The translations under genes and the position numbers were made by a program. From contig NZ_JAJQQS010000003.1 in assembly GCF_021228125.1 (NCBI RefSeq), positions 1 through 64,000 of the forward strand: a DNA stretch of 64,000 bases. The letters are read 5' to 3'. The notes under the pieces are model-generated. The model did not search any database. It saw only the letters and a list, made by a program, of their open reading frames with translations, and was not told the origin of the DNA. Shown here piece after piece: positions 33,075 to 42,289 of this stretch. Position 1 is the stretch's first letter. Each line of letters starts with the position of its first letter. The stretch comes from Streptomyces albireticuli. GTDB lineage: Bacteria; Actinomycetota; Actinomycetes; Streptomycetales; Streptomycetaceae.

Positions 33075-34784
33075 ATGCGGCTGCGCGCACTCCTGGAGAC
33101 CGAAGCGCTGGGCCTTCGGCTGCTCGGCGGCGAGGACGAGCTGGACCGCTCCGTGCGCGGCGTGATGACCACCGACCTGCGGGACCCCAGCCGGTATCTC
33201 TCCGGCGGGGAGCTGGTCCTCACCGGGCTCGCGTGGCGCCGGGACCCGGAGGACTCCGAGCGGTTCGTCCGGATCCTGACCGCGGCCGGGGTGGCCGGGC
33301 TGGCGGCGGGCGAGGCGGAGATGCGCTCGATCCCCGACGACCTGGTGCAGGCGTGCGCCCGGCACCGGCTGCCGCTGTTCTCCGTCGTGGAGGACGTCTC
33401 GTTCGCGTCCATCACCGAGCACGTGGTGCGGCAGGTCTCCGGCGAGCGGGCGGGCGACCTGGCGGCCGTCGTCGACCGGCACCGCCGGCTGATGACCTCG
33501 GGCCCGGCCGGCGGCGGCCCCGAGGTGGTCCTGGACCTGCTCGGCTCCGACCTGGACCTGCGCGCCTGGGTGCTCTCGCCCACCGGCCGCCCGATCGCCG
33601 GCTCCTCGCTGGCGGGTGCCGGGCCCGAGCTGCCCGCCGCCGTCTGCGCCACCCTCGCCGGCGAGCACCTGGCCGCCTCCCGTACGGGCCGCCGCGGCCC
33701 GCACCGGGTGACCGCGGGCGGCGGAACGTACTCCCTCTTCCCCATCGGGGGCGGCGGCCGGATCGCCTCCCGGGACGTCCGCGAGACCGTCCTGTCCGAC
33801 TGGCTGCTCGCCGTCGAGGCGGACGCCGGGGACTGGCCCGCCGAGCGGCTCGACCTGCTCGACGGCGTCACCCAGCTGATCGCCGTGGAGCGGGACCGGC
33901 GCGACGCCGCCCGCACGGTGCGCCGCCGGCTCGCCCAGGAGGTCCTGGAGCTCGTACAGACCGGTGCCGCGCCCGCCGAGATCGCGGCCCGTCTGCGGGT
34001 GGCCGCGCCGGTGCTGCTGCCGGGGCTGGGCTCGGCCCCGCACTGGCAGGTCGTGGTGGCCCGCGTCGAGTGGGACGGCGGCGACATCCCCGGCGGCCAG
34101 GTGGCCCAGGCGCTCCTGGAGGAGATCCTGGTCGACCCGGAGGCCACCGGCCCCGAGCCGTCCGACCGGATCGCCGTCGCCCACACGGGCGATGAGGCCG
34201 TCGCGCTCGTACCGCTGCCCGCCGTCCCGTCCCGCCCGGAGGGCCTGGAGGAGCCGGCCGACGGCGCGGAGGGTGTGCCCGCGGCCCCCGGCCTGCACGC
34301 CGACGCGCTCCTCGCCACCGTCCGCGAACCCCTCACCCGGGGCCTCGACGGCGACGGCCGGCTCACACTCGGCGTCAGCGCCGCCGTGCACTCGGCGGAG
34401 GGCCTGCGCGGGGCGCTGGAGGAGGCCCGGCACGCCCGCCGGGTGGCGGCAGCCCGCCCGGGCCGCGTCTGCGCCGCGGGCCACCAGGAGCTCGCCTCGC
34501 ACGTCCTGCTGCTGCCCTTCGTGCCCGACGACGTCCGCCGCGCCTTCACGGCCCGTCTCCTGGACCCGCTGCGCGACTACGACCGCCGCCACCGCGCCGA
34601 GCTCATCCCGACGCTGGAGGCGTTCCTCGACTGCGACGGCTCCTGGACGCGGTGCGCGACGCGACTGCATCTGCATGTGAACACCCTGCGCTACCGGGTC
34701 GGCCGGATCGAGCAACTGACGGGCCGTGACCTGTCGCGTCTGGAGGACAAGCTGGACTTCTTCCTGGCGCTGAGGATGAGCTGA
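33075..34784 (+). CDS. pucR: PucR family purine-catabolism regulator
   Basis: A 569-residue activator. Residues 1-125 are the PucR N-domain (MRLRALLETEALGLRLLGGEDELDRSVRGVMTTDLRDPSRYLSGGELVLTG). The centre resembles a GGDEF-like CdaR region and the C-terminus is the PucR helix-turn-helix (LIPTLEAFLDCDGSWTRCATRLHLHVNTLRYRVGRIEQLTGRDL). Members regulate purine degradation genes, and divergence from the xanthine dehydrogenase operon makes that the expected target. No ribosome site stands out before the ATG at 33075. Confidence 0.92.
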   Translation: MRLRALLETEALGLRLLGGEDELDRSVRGVMTTDLRDPSRYLSGGELVLTGLAWRRDPEDSERFVRILTAAGVAGLAAGEAEMRSIPDDLVQACARHRLPLFSVVEDVSFASITEHVVRQVSGERAGDLAAVVDRHRRLMTSGPAGGGPEVVLDLLGSDLDLRAWVLSPTGRPIAGSSLAGAGPELPAAVCATLAGEHLAASRTGRRGPHRVTAGGGTYSLFPIGGGGRIASRDVRETVLSDWLLAVEADAGDWPAERLDLLDGVTQLIAVERDRRDAARTVRRRLAQEVLELVQTGAAPAEIAARLRVAAPVLLPGLGSAPHWQVVVARVEWDGGDIPGGQVAQALLEEILVDPEATGPEPSDRIAVAHTGDEAVALVPLPAVPSRPEGLEEPADGAEGVPAAPGLHADALLATVREPLTRGLDGDGRLTLGVSAAVHSAEGLRGALEEARHARRVAAARPGRVCAAGHQELASHVLLLPFVPDDVRRAFTARLLDPLRDYDRRHRAELIPTLEAFLDCDGSWTRCATRLHLHVNTLRYRVGRIEQLTGRDLSRLEDKLDFFLALRMS

Positions 34785-34809
34785 GCTCCGGCCCGTAGGC
34801 AGGGGAAGA

Positions 34810-34841
34810 GCGGGTGCGGGGAGGAGGTCCGCCGCACCCGC
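34810..34841. terminator. Bidirectional hairpin between pucR and crp-type gene
   Basis: GCGGGTGCGG and CCGCACCCGC form a perfect 10-bp stem over a 12-base loop in the 71-base gap between the convergent stops. Confidence 0.6.
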
Positions 34842-34855
34842 CCCGCCCGTCCCGG

Positions 34856-35614
34856 CTATCCCTTCCGCGTCGTCCTCGGCTCCGGCCGCTCCGTGATCTC
34901 CGCGATCTCCGCGAGCGCGGCCGCGTCCCGCACCACGATCGCCCGGTAGCGGTTGTGGATGACGCGCTCGTCACGGAGCCTGCCGAGCGCCAGCTCCACC
35001 GTCGACTTGCCGATCAGCAATGCCTCGGCGAGGTCGCACTGGCTCGGCCCCTCGACGCGGATGCCCCCGTTCGGGCCCTGTTCCCGCACCCCCACCGTGG
35101 CACCGAGGTGGTGCAGCAGCGTGCTGACGCGCGCCAGCGCCGGCCGCTTGAACGTGCTGTAGATCCGCTCGTCCGTGCGGTTGCGGGTCTCCAGGCTCCT
35201 GAGCAGCTTGCGCTCGATCACGACGTGCCGTTCGAGCAGCTTCTGCAGGGCCTCGGCGGTGAAGCTCAGGGTCACGGTCTTGCTCAGGCAGGTCGTCAGG
35301 GGCCCGGGGGCGTCCGGCTCCACCAGCTTGTGCTCCTCCAGCACCTGCCCGGTGCCGCGGAACCGCAGGATCGTGGTGCCGAAGTGCGCGCGCCGCTGCG
35401 CCACGCAGCCGCCCAGCACGATGTGGATCGGGCTGTCCGGGCCACCGGTCGGCAGCGGCTCGCCCTTGGCGTACGCGCGGGTCTGTCCCAGCGGGATCAT
35501 CGACGACCACAGCCTCGGCGGAAGCCCGTCCAGGAAGCTGCCCTCGGGCATGCGGCGGCGGCCGGCGAGCACGTCGGAGACGTGGAAGGACTCCAGGTTC
35601 GGGGGAGGCGTCAT
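34856..35614 (-). CDS. Crp/Fnr family transcriptional regulator
   Basis: A 252-residue regulator. Residues about 25-135 form a cyclic-nucleotide-binding-like beta-roll (GQTRAYAKGEPLPTGGPDSPIHIVLGGCVAQRRAHFGTTILRFRGTGQVLEEHKL), but the phosphate-binding cassette R-x-A of true cAMP receptors is not evident, so the ligand is uncertain. A long helix leads to a C-terminal winged helix (QCDLAEALLIGKSTVELALGRLRDERVIHNRYRAIVV). The start overlaps the stop of the small membrane protein gene as ATGA, so the two form one translational unit. Confidence 0.85.
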   Translation of the reverse strand: MTPPPNLESFHVSDVLAGRRRMPEGSFLDGLPPRLWSSMIPLGQTRAYAKGEPLPTGGPDSPIHIVLGGCVAQRRAHFGTTILRFRGTGQVLEEHKLVEPDAPGPLTTCLSKTVTLSFTAEALQKLLERHVVIERKLLRSLETRNRTDERIYSTFKRPALARVSTLLHHLGATVGVREQGPNGGIRVEGPSQCDLAEALLIGKSTVELALGRLRDERVIHNRYRAIVVRDAAALAEIAEITERPEPRTTRKG

Positions 35615-35853
35615 GACCGGCCTCCGGGCGCCGCCCGGCCGGACGGCGCGGGCACGTCCGTGGTCACGGCCGCGGGCGGCGGCGCCAGGGCCCGGATGAC
35701 CGGGGGGAAGGCGCCGATCACCGCGGTCAGTGCCAGCAGCACGGCGGCGAGGGCACGGGGACGGTTCGAGAGGCGCTTGATCGCGTACGCCCCGAGGGCC
35801 GCCATGAGCGTGAGGAACACGGCGACGGTGACGTAGTAGACGGTTTGATCCAC
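35611..35853 (-). CDS. Small two-helix membrane protein
   Basis: An 80-residue protein, MDQTVYYVTVAVFLTLMAAL followed by a second hydrophobic stretch RALAAVLLALTAVIGAFPPVI and a Pro/Ala-rich tail. GTG start at 35853. Translation is coupled to the Crp-type regulator through a 4-base overlap, suggesting a membrane partner that modulates the regulator. I do not recognise the family. Confidence 0.75.
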   Translation of the reverse strand: MDQTVYYVTVAVFLTLMAALGAYAIKRLSNRPRALAAVLLALTAVIGAFPPVIRALAPPPAAVTTDVPAPSGRAAPGGRS

Positions 35854-36747
35854 GGTGCGGCTGGTGCCTTTCGGTGTGAAATTTTTAGGGCTTTTGGCGG
35901 GTCCAGTACCTCTCGCGGCCGGATTGCGGCTCTCGGTGGTTAGGCGAGGGTCTGCGGTAGCAAGTGGCGTTCCAAACGCTACCCCGATGCGGCTGCGACG
36001 GCGAAGTTTCCCTGAGGCGAGGGGGATTTCTCACCAATAGGATGATGTGGTCCGCGTAGGGCGCGCGCCGGGGGCGTGAAAGCTCGGATGCGCGCCCCTG
36101 TGGGACTTCTGGGCCGGCGCTGCGGAGAATTGATTTCCGGATGAATGCGCGGGACCCGTTAATGAGTGGGTGCATGAATGGGCGGGCGAAATGAACGGCG
36201 CCCGGTGAAAACATGCGCGAATTCCGCGAGGCCCTCGATCGGGGTGGGCGGGGCCGGGGTGCGAGAGCCGGGGGTCAAGGGACCAACCCGGACCCCCGGC
36301 CGAGGGGCCTGGACCCGCCAAGGCCTCAGACCGCCGTGCCAGTAAACACCCCCCAGCGCCTGAAAATGCCCTACTGGCCGGTTTTCGACGGTGAGATGTC
36401 CTAGCCGCAGGGGATGGTCTCACTGCGAGTGAAATCGGTCATGGTCGATCAATGATCGGCTACATGGGTTCATGTGAGTGAAAATTGCGATCAAAGTACA
36501 GCCTGAATGGAAGATTGCTGAACGAGTGCCTATCCTCCTCTGGTGGCGTACGGAGACTATCCGTGCGGCAAGTGAGGCGTGCTCGGCGCACGCTTCCGAG
36601 AGGGTTCCGCGAAAGCCGGAATTCGTCTCCCGGCAGCACCGGACGGTGCTCCTGTTTATCCTTCACCCGGTGCAGAGTGCGAGCGCACTCGATTTCGAAT
36701 CCGTGCATCCGGAAACCGCCTTCGCGGGCCGCGCCGTTCCGGAATGC
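35854..36747. other. Long non-coding stretch with lower GC
   Basis: No convincing gene is visible on either strand; ORFs here lack third-position GC bias and ribosome sites. Base composition is clearly more AT-rich than the flanks. Structures present: CCGGGGGTC/GACCCCCGG hairpin (36268-36299), CGATCA-a-TGATCG palindrome (36446-36458), and AGCACCG-ga-CGGTGCT hairpin (36635-36650). The left end must hold the promoter of the membrane protein/Crp pair. GTG-N8-CAC with TAAACAC occurs at 36336-36349. Confidence 0.6.
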
Positions 36748-37752
36748 CTATCGCCGCCCGTGCAGCGCCACATCCACCACCAGTGCCCGGTGATCCGTGT
36801 CCGGCAGATCCAGAAAGCGCGCCGCGCGCGGTTCCACCGCGGCGCTCACCAGTACGTGGTCGATCTGTACGCCCAGCCGGGGCGCCACCGGCCGGGGCCA
36901 GCTCGGGGCGCGGGCCAGGCCCAGCATCGCCGCGCTGTCCCGGACGCCCGTGTCCAGGAGGGCGCGGAAGGCCGCGTGGTCCTGCGAGGCGTTGAAGTCG
37001 CCCGCGATCACCAAGGCCGTGTCGCCGCGCCCGGCGGCCAGCTCCCTCAGACGCCCCAGCTCACCGCGCCACACCGCCAGCCCGCCCGGCACCGGCGGCA
37101 TCGGATGCGCCACCTGGAACCGCAGCGGCACGTCCGCCACCCGGACCAGCGCCCTCGGCATCGCCAGCGCCCCGGGCACCGCTCCGTCCGGCTCCAGCGG
37201 GTAGCGGCTGAGGATCGCCGAACCCTCCGCCGCGCCGCCGCCCACGACCAGCCGGTACGGATAGGCCGCCCGTACCTCCGCCCGGCCGAGGGCGGTCCCG
37301 CACACCGCGGGCGCGCACTCCTGCACGGACACCAGGTCCGGCCGTTCCCGGCGCAGCGCGGCCAGCAGCCCCGGAGTCGCGCCGCCGAACTCCAGGTTGG
37401 CGGTGAGGACGCGCAGCCGGGCCGCGACCGGCCCGGTCGCCGGTGCCCCGCCCGTCCCGTACGGGCGCAGGAACCAGCCGATGGCGGCCAGGGCGACGAG
37501 CCCCCACGCGCAGCCCGCCACCCAGCGGGTCCCCGCCGCCAGCAGCAGCGCCACCGCCGCCGGGACGGTCAACCACGGCAGGAACGCCAGGAGTTGGGGC
37601 ACCGGAGTGACCCCGTCCGTGTCGAGGGCCCGGCAGATCAGGGGCACGCCCACCGCGGCCAGCAGCAGGCCCGCGCACCAACGGGCCGGCCGGCGGCGGG
37701 GGAACCCGGCCGGCCGCGTATGCCTTTCCCCGGGGTTCCGGAATTCGCTCAC
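36748..37752 (-). CDS. Membrane-anchored endonuclease/exonuclease/phosphatase family protein
   Basis: A 334-residue protein. Three N-terminal hydrophobic segments (ARWCAGLLLAAVGVPLICRAL, LLAFLPWLTVPAAVALLLAAG, VAGCAWGLVALAAIGWFL) anchor an outward or inward EEP domain: LRVLTANLEFGG, LVSVQECAPAV (metal-binding Glu), VIAGDFNASQDHAAF and IDHVLVS ... LPDTDHRALVVDV (catalytic His). The GTG at 37752 has GAAGG nine bases upstream. Substrate could be nucleic acid, a phospholipid or an inositol phosphate; undetermined. Divergent from the mgtA leader. Confidence 0.87.
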   Translation of the reverse strand: MSEFRNPGERHTRPAGFPRRRPARWCAGLLLAAVGVPLICRALDTDGVTPVPQLLAFLPWLTVPAAVALLLAAGTRWVAGCAWGLVALAAIGWFLRPYGTGGAPATGPVAARLRVLTANLEFGGATPGLLAALRRERPDLVSVQECAPAVCGTALGRAEVRAAYPYRLVVGGGAAEGSAILSRYPLEPDGAVPGALAMPRALVRVADVPLRFQVAHPMPPVPGGLAVWRGELGRLRELAAGRGDTALVIAGDFNASQDHAAFRALLDTGVRDSAAMLGLARAPSWPRPVAPRLGVQIDHVLVSAAVEPRAARFLDLPDTDHRALVVDVALHGRR

Positions 37753-38394
37753 GCTTTTGACCTTCGTATTACCCGATGATGGGGGACCGCTTGACGTCAT
37801 ATGGCAAGCTAGGGGCTGAAGGTGCCGCTCCGGCCGCATTTGGCGTGTTTTTCGCGCGGTGCCTGCGCTGTCCGTACGAGCGAGGAGGTGATCGGGATGA
37901 CCAGTCGGAGTCCCGAGGGAAGTCCTCGCTTCAGCGTTTCCGCTTCGCTCTGACCCCTCGGCCGTTCCGCGCCGGGCCGTCGGGCCGAAGCCGACCCCTC
38001 CAGGCCCCCGGTCCTGGGCCTCACGGCCCTTCGATCCCTTCGGCCTCGGGCGCTGTCGCGCGCATTTCCCCTTGATCCGGCCTTTTCCGGCCGCTCTCAC
38101 GCCCTGACGGGGCCGCCCATGGGCGTACCACCGTCCCGGTGGCGACGACGGCCGTAGCCCGCATATCCGTTCCCGACTTCTCCGTGCCGCCGCGCGCCCG
38201 TAGCGCGGGGCCGCCGTACGGGCGCGCCGCCGTGCCGCCGTACGGGATTGCTGACGCTTCGTCATGTCGCCGTGCCGTCATGCCCGTACGGGTCCTGGGG
38301 CCCGTACGTCGCCATGGCGCCGTACGCCGTCGTGCCACAGCGCCGCCGTACCGCCGTGCCCTCGCGCCGCCGGCCCGGAGAGAGAGGTTCCGCC
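37753..38394 (+). promoter_or_regulatory. Long leader region of mgtA
   Basis: A 642-base region between the EEP gene and mgtA. It contains a small ORF with a strong ribosome site (37897-37953), then GC-rich potential hairpins (GGCCGTTCCGCGCC, GGGCCGTCGGGCC around 37960-38000) and, from about 38140 to 38370, a stretch built from short iterations of GCCGTACGG and GCCGTGCC. The length is unusual for a Streptomyces 5' region and suggests regulated read-through into the magnesium genes. Confidence 0.5.
37897..37953 (+). CDS. Upstream ORF in the mgtA leader
   Basis: An 18-residue peptide, MTSRSPEGSPRFSVSASL, with AGGAGG eight bases before its ATG. It lies 441 bases ahead of mgtA. By analogy with MgtL of Salmonella, where translation through proline codons senses magnesium and proline levels, the two prolines here could serve as a sensor; this is inference. 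No homologue is known to me. Confidence 0.5.
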   Translation: MTSRSPEGSPRFSVSASL

Positions 38395-41154
38395 ATGACC
38401 GACACCACCCTCGCCCCGCGGAAGATCGCACCGCCGGGCCGTAACCGCCGTGAGAAGAAGGCCGCCGAGCTGGAGACCCGTACCCGCGAGGCCGGGCAGC
38501 TGCTGGCCAGGTACAGCGCCCTGCCCGGCAACCAGGTCCTCCAGGACGTGCGGGCCACCGCCCAGGGCCTGCGGCACGACGACGCCACGGACCGCCTGGA
38601 GCGGCTCGGCGCCAACGTCGTCGCCCACGACCGGGGCCCGCGCTGGTACGTCCAGCTGGCGAAGGCCTTCTGGAACCCCTTCATGCTCATCCTGGTCGCA
38701 CTGCTCGTGATCATGTATGTGCAGTGGCTCCAGGTCGCCGACGAGGAGCCCTTCGACCCCAAGATCCCGATCATCGGCGGCATGGTCCTGATCGGCGGCC
38801 TCCTGCGGTTCTGGCAGGAGTACCGGTCCGGCAGCGCCGCCGCCGCGCTGCGCGCCCTGGTCACCACGACCACGGCCGTCCGGCGCCGCGCCGGGCGCGG
38901 CGACCGGCCGACGGTGGTGGAGATCCCGATGGACCGGGTCGTCCCCGGTGACATCGTGCTGCTCGCGGCGGGCGACCTCGTCCCCGCCGACCTGCGGCTG
39001 CTCACCGCCAAGGACCTCATGATCAGTCAGGCCGCGCTGTCCGGCGAGTCGCTGCCGGTCGCCAAGGCCGACACCCGCACCCACGACTACGGCCAGAGCA
39101 CCACCACCGACCCCGTCGAGGCCGACAACCTCGCCCTCATGGGCACCAGTGTCACCTCCGGCACCGCCACCGGCGTTGTCGTGGCCACCGGCGGAGGCAC
39201 CTACTTCGGCTCGATGGCCGGCTCGCTCGTCGGGGAGCGCCCCGAGACCAGCTTCGACACCGGTGTGAAGAAGGTCAGCTTCCTGCTGATCCGCTTCATG
39301 CTGGTGATGGTCCCGCTGGTGTTCGCGATCAACGGCTTCACCAAGAACGACTGGGCCGAGGCCTTCACCTTCGCCGTCGCGGTCGCCGTCGGTCTCACCC
39401 CCGAGATGCTCCCGATGGTGGTCACCACCAACCTCGCGCGCGGCGCCGTCGCGATGTCCCGGCGCAAGGTCGTCGTCAAGCGCCTCAACGCCATCCAGAA
39501 CCTCGGCGCCATGGACGTGCTGTGCACGGACAAGACCGGGACGCTCACCGAGGACCGCATCGTCCTCGACCGCTACCTCGACGTCCACGGCCAGGAGGAC
39601 ACCGAGGTCCTCGAATACGCCTACCTCAACAGCCACTTCCAGACCGGACTGCGCAACCTCATGGACCAGGCGGTCATCGACCGGGTGCTCGAGGCCGAGG
39701 AGGTTGTCGTCGACGCGCGGTTCACCAAGGTCGACGAGATCCCCTTCGACTTCGCCCGCCGGCGCATGTCCGTGGTCCTCAGCCGCAACAGCCTCGCCGT
39801 GCCGGTCCCCGACGGTGCCGACGGAGCCCTGGCCGGGGAGCACTGCCTGATCACCAAGGGCGCCGTCGAGGAGGTCCTCGACCTGTGCACCCACATGACC
39901 GACGGCGGCCGGAGGGTGGAACTCACCCCGGAGCTGCGCCGCGAGGTGACCCGCACGGCCGAGGACAACAACCGCCGGGGCCTGCGCGTGCTGGCCGTGG
40001 CGACCCGTACGTTCGACGCCGACCGCGAGGCGTACAGCGTCGCCGACGAGGCGGAGCTGACCCTCATCGGCTTCCTCGCCTTCCTCGACCCGCCGAAGGC
40101 GGACGCGGCGGCGGCCCTGACGGCGCTCGCCGACAAGGGCGTGGCCGTCAAGGTCGTCACCGGCGACAACGAGCTGGTCGCGGCGCGCGTCTGCGCCGAC
40201 GTCGGCATCCACGTCGGCGAGGTCGTCACGGGCGCCGCCGTCGACGGCCTGGACGACGCGGAGCTGCGCTCCCTGGTCCGTACGACCACGGTCTTCGCCA
40301 AGACCAACCCCGTGCAGAAGGCCCGTATCGTCCGGGCGCTCCAGGCCGAGGGCCGCACCGTCGGCTTCCTCGGCGACGGCATCAACGACGCGGCGGCGCT
40401 GCGCGACGCCGACGTCGGCATCTCCGTCGACACGGCCGTCGACATCGCCAAGGAGTCCGCCGACATCATCCTGCTGGAGAAGGACCTGATGGTCCTGGAG
40501 CAGGGCGTAGAGCAGGGCCGGACGACCTTCGGCAACACCATCAAGTACATCAAGATGACGGCCAGCTCGAACTTCGGGAACGTGTTCTCGGTCCTGGTGG
40601 CCAGCGCCTTCATCTCCTTCCAGCCGATGCTGGCGATCCACCTGCTGGTGCAGAACCTCGCGTACGACATCTCGCAGCTCGCCACGCCCTGGGACCGGAT
40701 GGACCCGGAGTACCTGCGCAGGCCGCGCACCTGGGACGCCAAGGGCATCGCCCGGTTCATGCTCTGCATCGGCCCGATCAGCTCCGTCTTCGACATCACC
40801 ACCTTCCTGGTGCTGTGGAACGTCTTCGGGGCGAACAGCGAGGCGCACCAGACGCTCTTCCAGTCCGGCTGGTTCGTCGAGGGCCTGCTGTCCCAGACGC
40901 TGATCGTGCACATGATCCGCACCCGGAAGATCCCGTTCATCCAGTCGAGGGCCTCGGTGCCGGTGCTGGTCATGACCGGCCTGGTGATGGTGTTCGGCCT
41001 CCTCCTGCCGTTCTCGCCGCTGGCGTCGGTGTTCTCGATGGAACCGCTGCCGATGGGCTACTTCCCGTGGCTGATCGGGATCCTGCTGGCGTACTGCGCG
41101 CTCACGCAGGGGGTGAAGTCCTGGTACATCCGCCGGTTCAACACCTGGCTGTGA
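38395..41154 (+). CDS. mgtA: Magnesium-translocating P-type ATPase
   Basis: A 919-residue P3B-type ATPase importing magnesium across the membrane. Landmarks: actuator SQAALSGESLPVAK, membrane motif VGLTPEMLPMVVTTNLA (PEM rather than PEG/PEL), phosphorylation site LCTDKTGTLTED, nucleotide-binding KGAVEEVLDLC, hinge FLGDGINDAAALRDADVGISVDTAVDIAKESADIILLEKDL, and the last helices ISQLATPWDRMDPEYL ... SVFDITTFLVLWNVF. Length and motifs match MgtA/MgtB. It has GAGAGAGAGG before the ATG and is followed by mgtC after 58 bases. Confidence 0.95.
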   Translation: MTDTTLAPRKIAPPGRNRREKKAAELETRTREAGQLLARYSALPGNQVLQDVRATAQGLRHDDATDRLERLGANVVAHDRGPRWYVQLAKAFWNPFMLILVALLVIMYVQWLQVADEEPFDPKIPIIGGMVLIGGLLRFWQEYRSGSAAAALRALVTTTTAVRRRAGRGDRPTVVEIPMDRVVPGDIVLLAAGDLVPADLRLLTAKDLMISQAALSGESLPVAKADTRTHDYGQSTTTDPVEADNLALMGTSVTSGTATGVVVATGGGTYFGSMAGSLVGERPETSFDTGVKKVSFLLIRFMLVMVPLVFAINGFTKNDWAEAFTFAVAVAVGLTPEMLPMVVTTNLARGAVAMSRRKVVVKRLNAIQNLGAMDVLCTDKTGTLTEDRIVLDRYLDVHGQEDTEVLEYAYLNSHFQTGLRNLMDQAVIDRVLEAEEVVVDARFTKVDEIPFDFARRRMSVVLSRNSLAVPVPDGADGALAGEHCLITKGAVEEVLDLCTHMTDGGRRVELTPELRREVTRTAEDNNRRGLRVLAVATRTFDADREAYSVADEAELTLIGFLAFLDPPKADAAAALTALADKGVAVKVVTGDNELVAARVCADVGIHVGEVVTGAAVDGLDDAELRSLVRTTTVFAKTNPVQKARIVRALQAEGRTVGFLGDGINDAAALRDADVGISVDTAVDIAKESADIILLEKDLMVLEQGVEQGRTTFGNTIKYIKMTASSNFGNVFSVLVASAFISFQPMLAIHLLVQNLAYDISQLATPWDRMDPEYLRRPRTWDAKGIARFMLCIGPISSVFDITTFLVLWNVFGANSEAHQTLFQSGWFVEGLLSQTLIVHMIRTRKIPFIQSRASVPVLVMTGLVMVFGLLLPFSPLASVFSMEPLPMGYFPWLIGILLAYCALTQGVKSWYIRRFNTWL

Positions 41155-41171
41155 CCGGCCGATAAGAGAGA

Positions 41172-41194
41172 GCCGCCCGGGAGATCCGGGCGGC
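41172..41194 (+). promoter_or_regulatory. Intercistronic hairpin between mgtA and mgtC
   Basis: GCCGCCCGG-gagat-CCGGGCGGC is a perfect 9-bp hairpin in the gap, followed by GAAGGGTGGA as ribosome site for mgtC. It may stabilise the upstream message or lower mgtC expression; no T-run. Confidence 0.5.
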
Positions 41195-41212
41195 GGGCGA
41201 GAAGGGTGGAAC

Positions 41213-42007
41213 ATGGTCATCGTCAACGAGTGGCACATGGCGGCCAACATCGCGGCCGGCCTGGGGTTCGGTGCGATCATCGGACTGGAACGCCAGTGGC
41301 GCGCCCGTATGGCGGGTCTGCGCACCAACGCGCTCGTCGCGGCCGGTTCCGCCCTCTTCGTCCTGCTCTCGCAGTACGGCTTCTCCGCCGCGACCAGCAC
41401 CACCGGCTACGACGGCTCGCGCGTCGCCGCGCAGATCGTCTCCGGCATCGGCTTCCTCGGCGCCGGCGTCATCATGCGCGACGGCCTGAGCATCCGGGGC
41501 CTCAACACCGCCGCCACCCTGTGGTGTTCCGCGGCGGTGGGCGCGCTCGCCGGAACCGGCCTGTACGTGGTCGCGGCGCTCGGCACCGTCGGCGTGGTAG
41601 GCGCGAACACCCTGCTGCGCCCGGTCGCCCGGGGGCTCGACCGGGGTCCGCACGGCGGCGCCGAGGTGGCCACGGACTACCACTTCGAGGTCGTGTGCAC
41701 CGAGCCGGAGGAGGCGCACGTACGCACCCTCGTCGTGCAGTCCCTCGTCCGGCCGGGCTTCCGGCTGCGGTCCGTGCACAGCGCGGACGCGCCCGTGGCG
41801 GGCAAGGTGACCGTGGCGGCCGACCTCACCACCGAACGCCGTGACGACTCTCTCCTGGAGGAGGCCGTCAGCCGCCTCTCCCTGGAACCGGCCGTCTCCG
41901 CCGTGAGCTGGACGGTCCTCCAGGGCCCGGACGACGGCTCGGACGACGACTACCCCACGGAGCGCCGGGCCCGGCGGCGCGTCCGGGACTTCTTCACGGG
42001 CCGCTGA
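41213..42007 (+). CDS. mgtC: MgtC/SapB family membrane protein
   Basis: A 264-residue protein. The N-terminal half has four to five hydrophobic segments with the MgtC signatures AAGLGFGAIIGLERQWRARMAGLRTNALVAAGSALFVLLSQYG and GIGFLGAGVIMRDGLSIRGLNTAATLWCSAAVGALAGTG. The C-terminal 100 residues are a cytosolic ACT-like domain. MgtC proteins restrain F-type ATP synthase and help growth in low magnesium. Pairing with mgtA behind one leader indicates a magnesium-starvation operon. Confidence 0.94.
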   Translation: MVIVNEWHMAANIAAGLGFGAIIGLERQWRARMAGLRTNALVAAGSALFVLLSQYGFSAATSTTGYDGSRVAAQIVSGIGFLGAGVIMRDGLSIRGLNTAATLWCSAAVGALAGTGLYVVAALGTVGVVGANTLLRPVARGLDRGPHGGAEVATDYHFEVVCTEPEEAHVRTLVVQSLVRPGFRLRSVHSADAPVAGKVTVAADLTTERRDDSLLEEAVSRLSLEPAVSAVSWTVLQGPDDGSDDDYPTERRARRRVRDFFTGR

Positions 42008-42018
42008 GCCGGGCCGAC

Positions 42019-42049
42019 GGGGTGGGCGGGGTGGGCGGGGTGGGGGTGG
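42019..42049 (+). repeat. G-tract direct repeat after mgtC
   Basis: GGGGTGGGC occurs twice in tandem followed by a longer GGGGTGGGGGTGG version. More than four GGG tracts within 31 bases could fold as a G-quadruplex in DNA or RNA just past the mgtC stop. Confidence 0.6.
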
Positions 42050-42289
42050 AGCCGCTTCAAGGAATCTCCACATCTCCATGTGACGACGGGTAACCCCCTT
42101 CGGCGCCCCTCGATATGCCGGTTATGACCCACGTGCTTGATGGGTGTGTGTCCATTTATGTTCCACGAGGGCGGGGGAGGGGGCGTATCTGTTACTCGAT
42201 CTTGTGAAGGAAGTGTAATGATTCGGCGGAGGAATGTTAAAGGCGGGCGTCGGTGATGCCCCTTTTGGGGTCGGGACGGCTCTCCCGGG

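Noticed and set aside
36460..36708. 82-codon minus-strand ORF in the long gap
   Set aside because: No third-position GC preference, no ribosome site and no recognisable motif.
38278..41403. A 1041-codon open frame opposite mgtA
   Set aside because: Antisense shadow of mgtA; no ribosome site and composition of reverse-frame GC-rich DNA.
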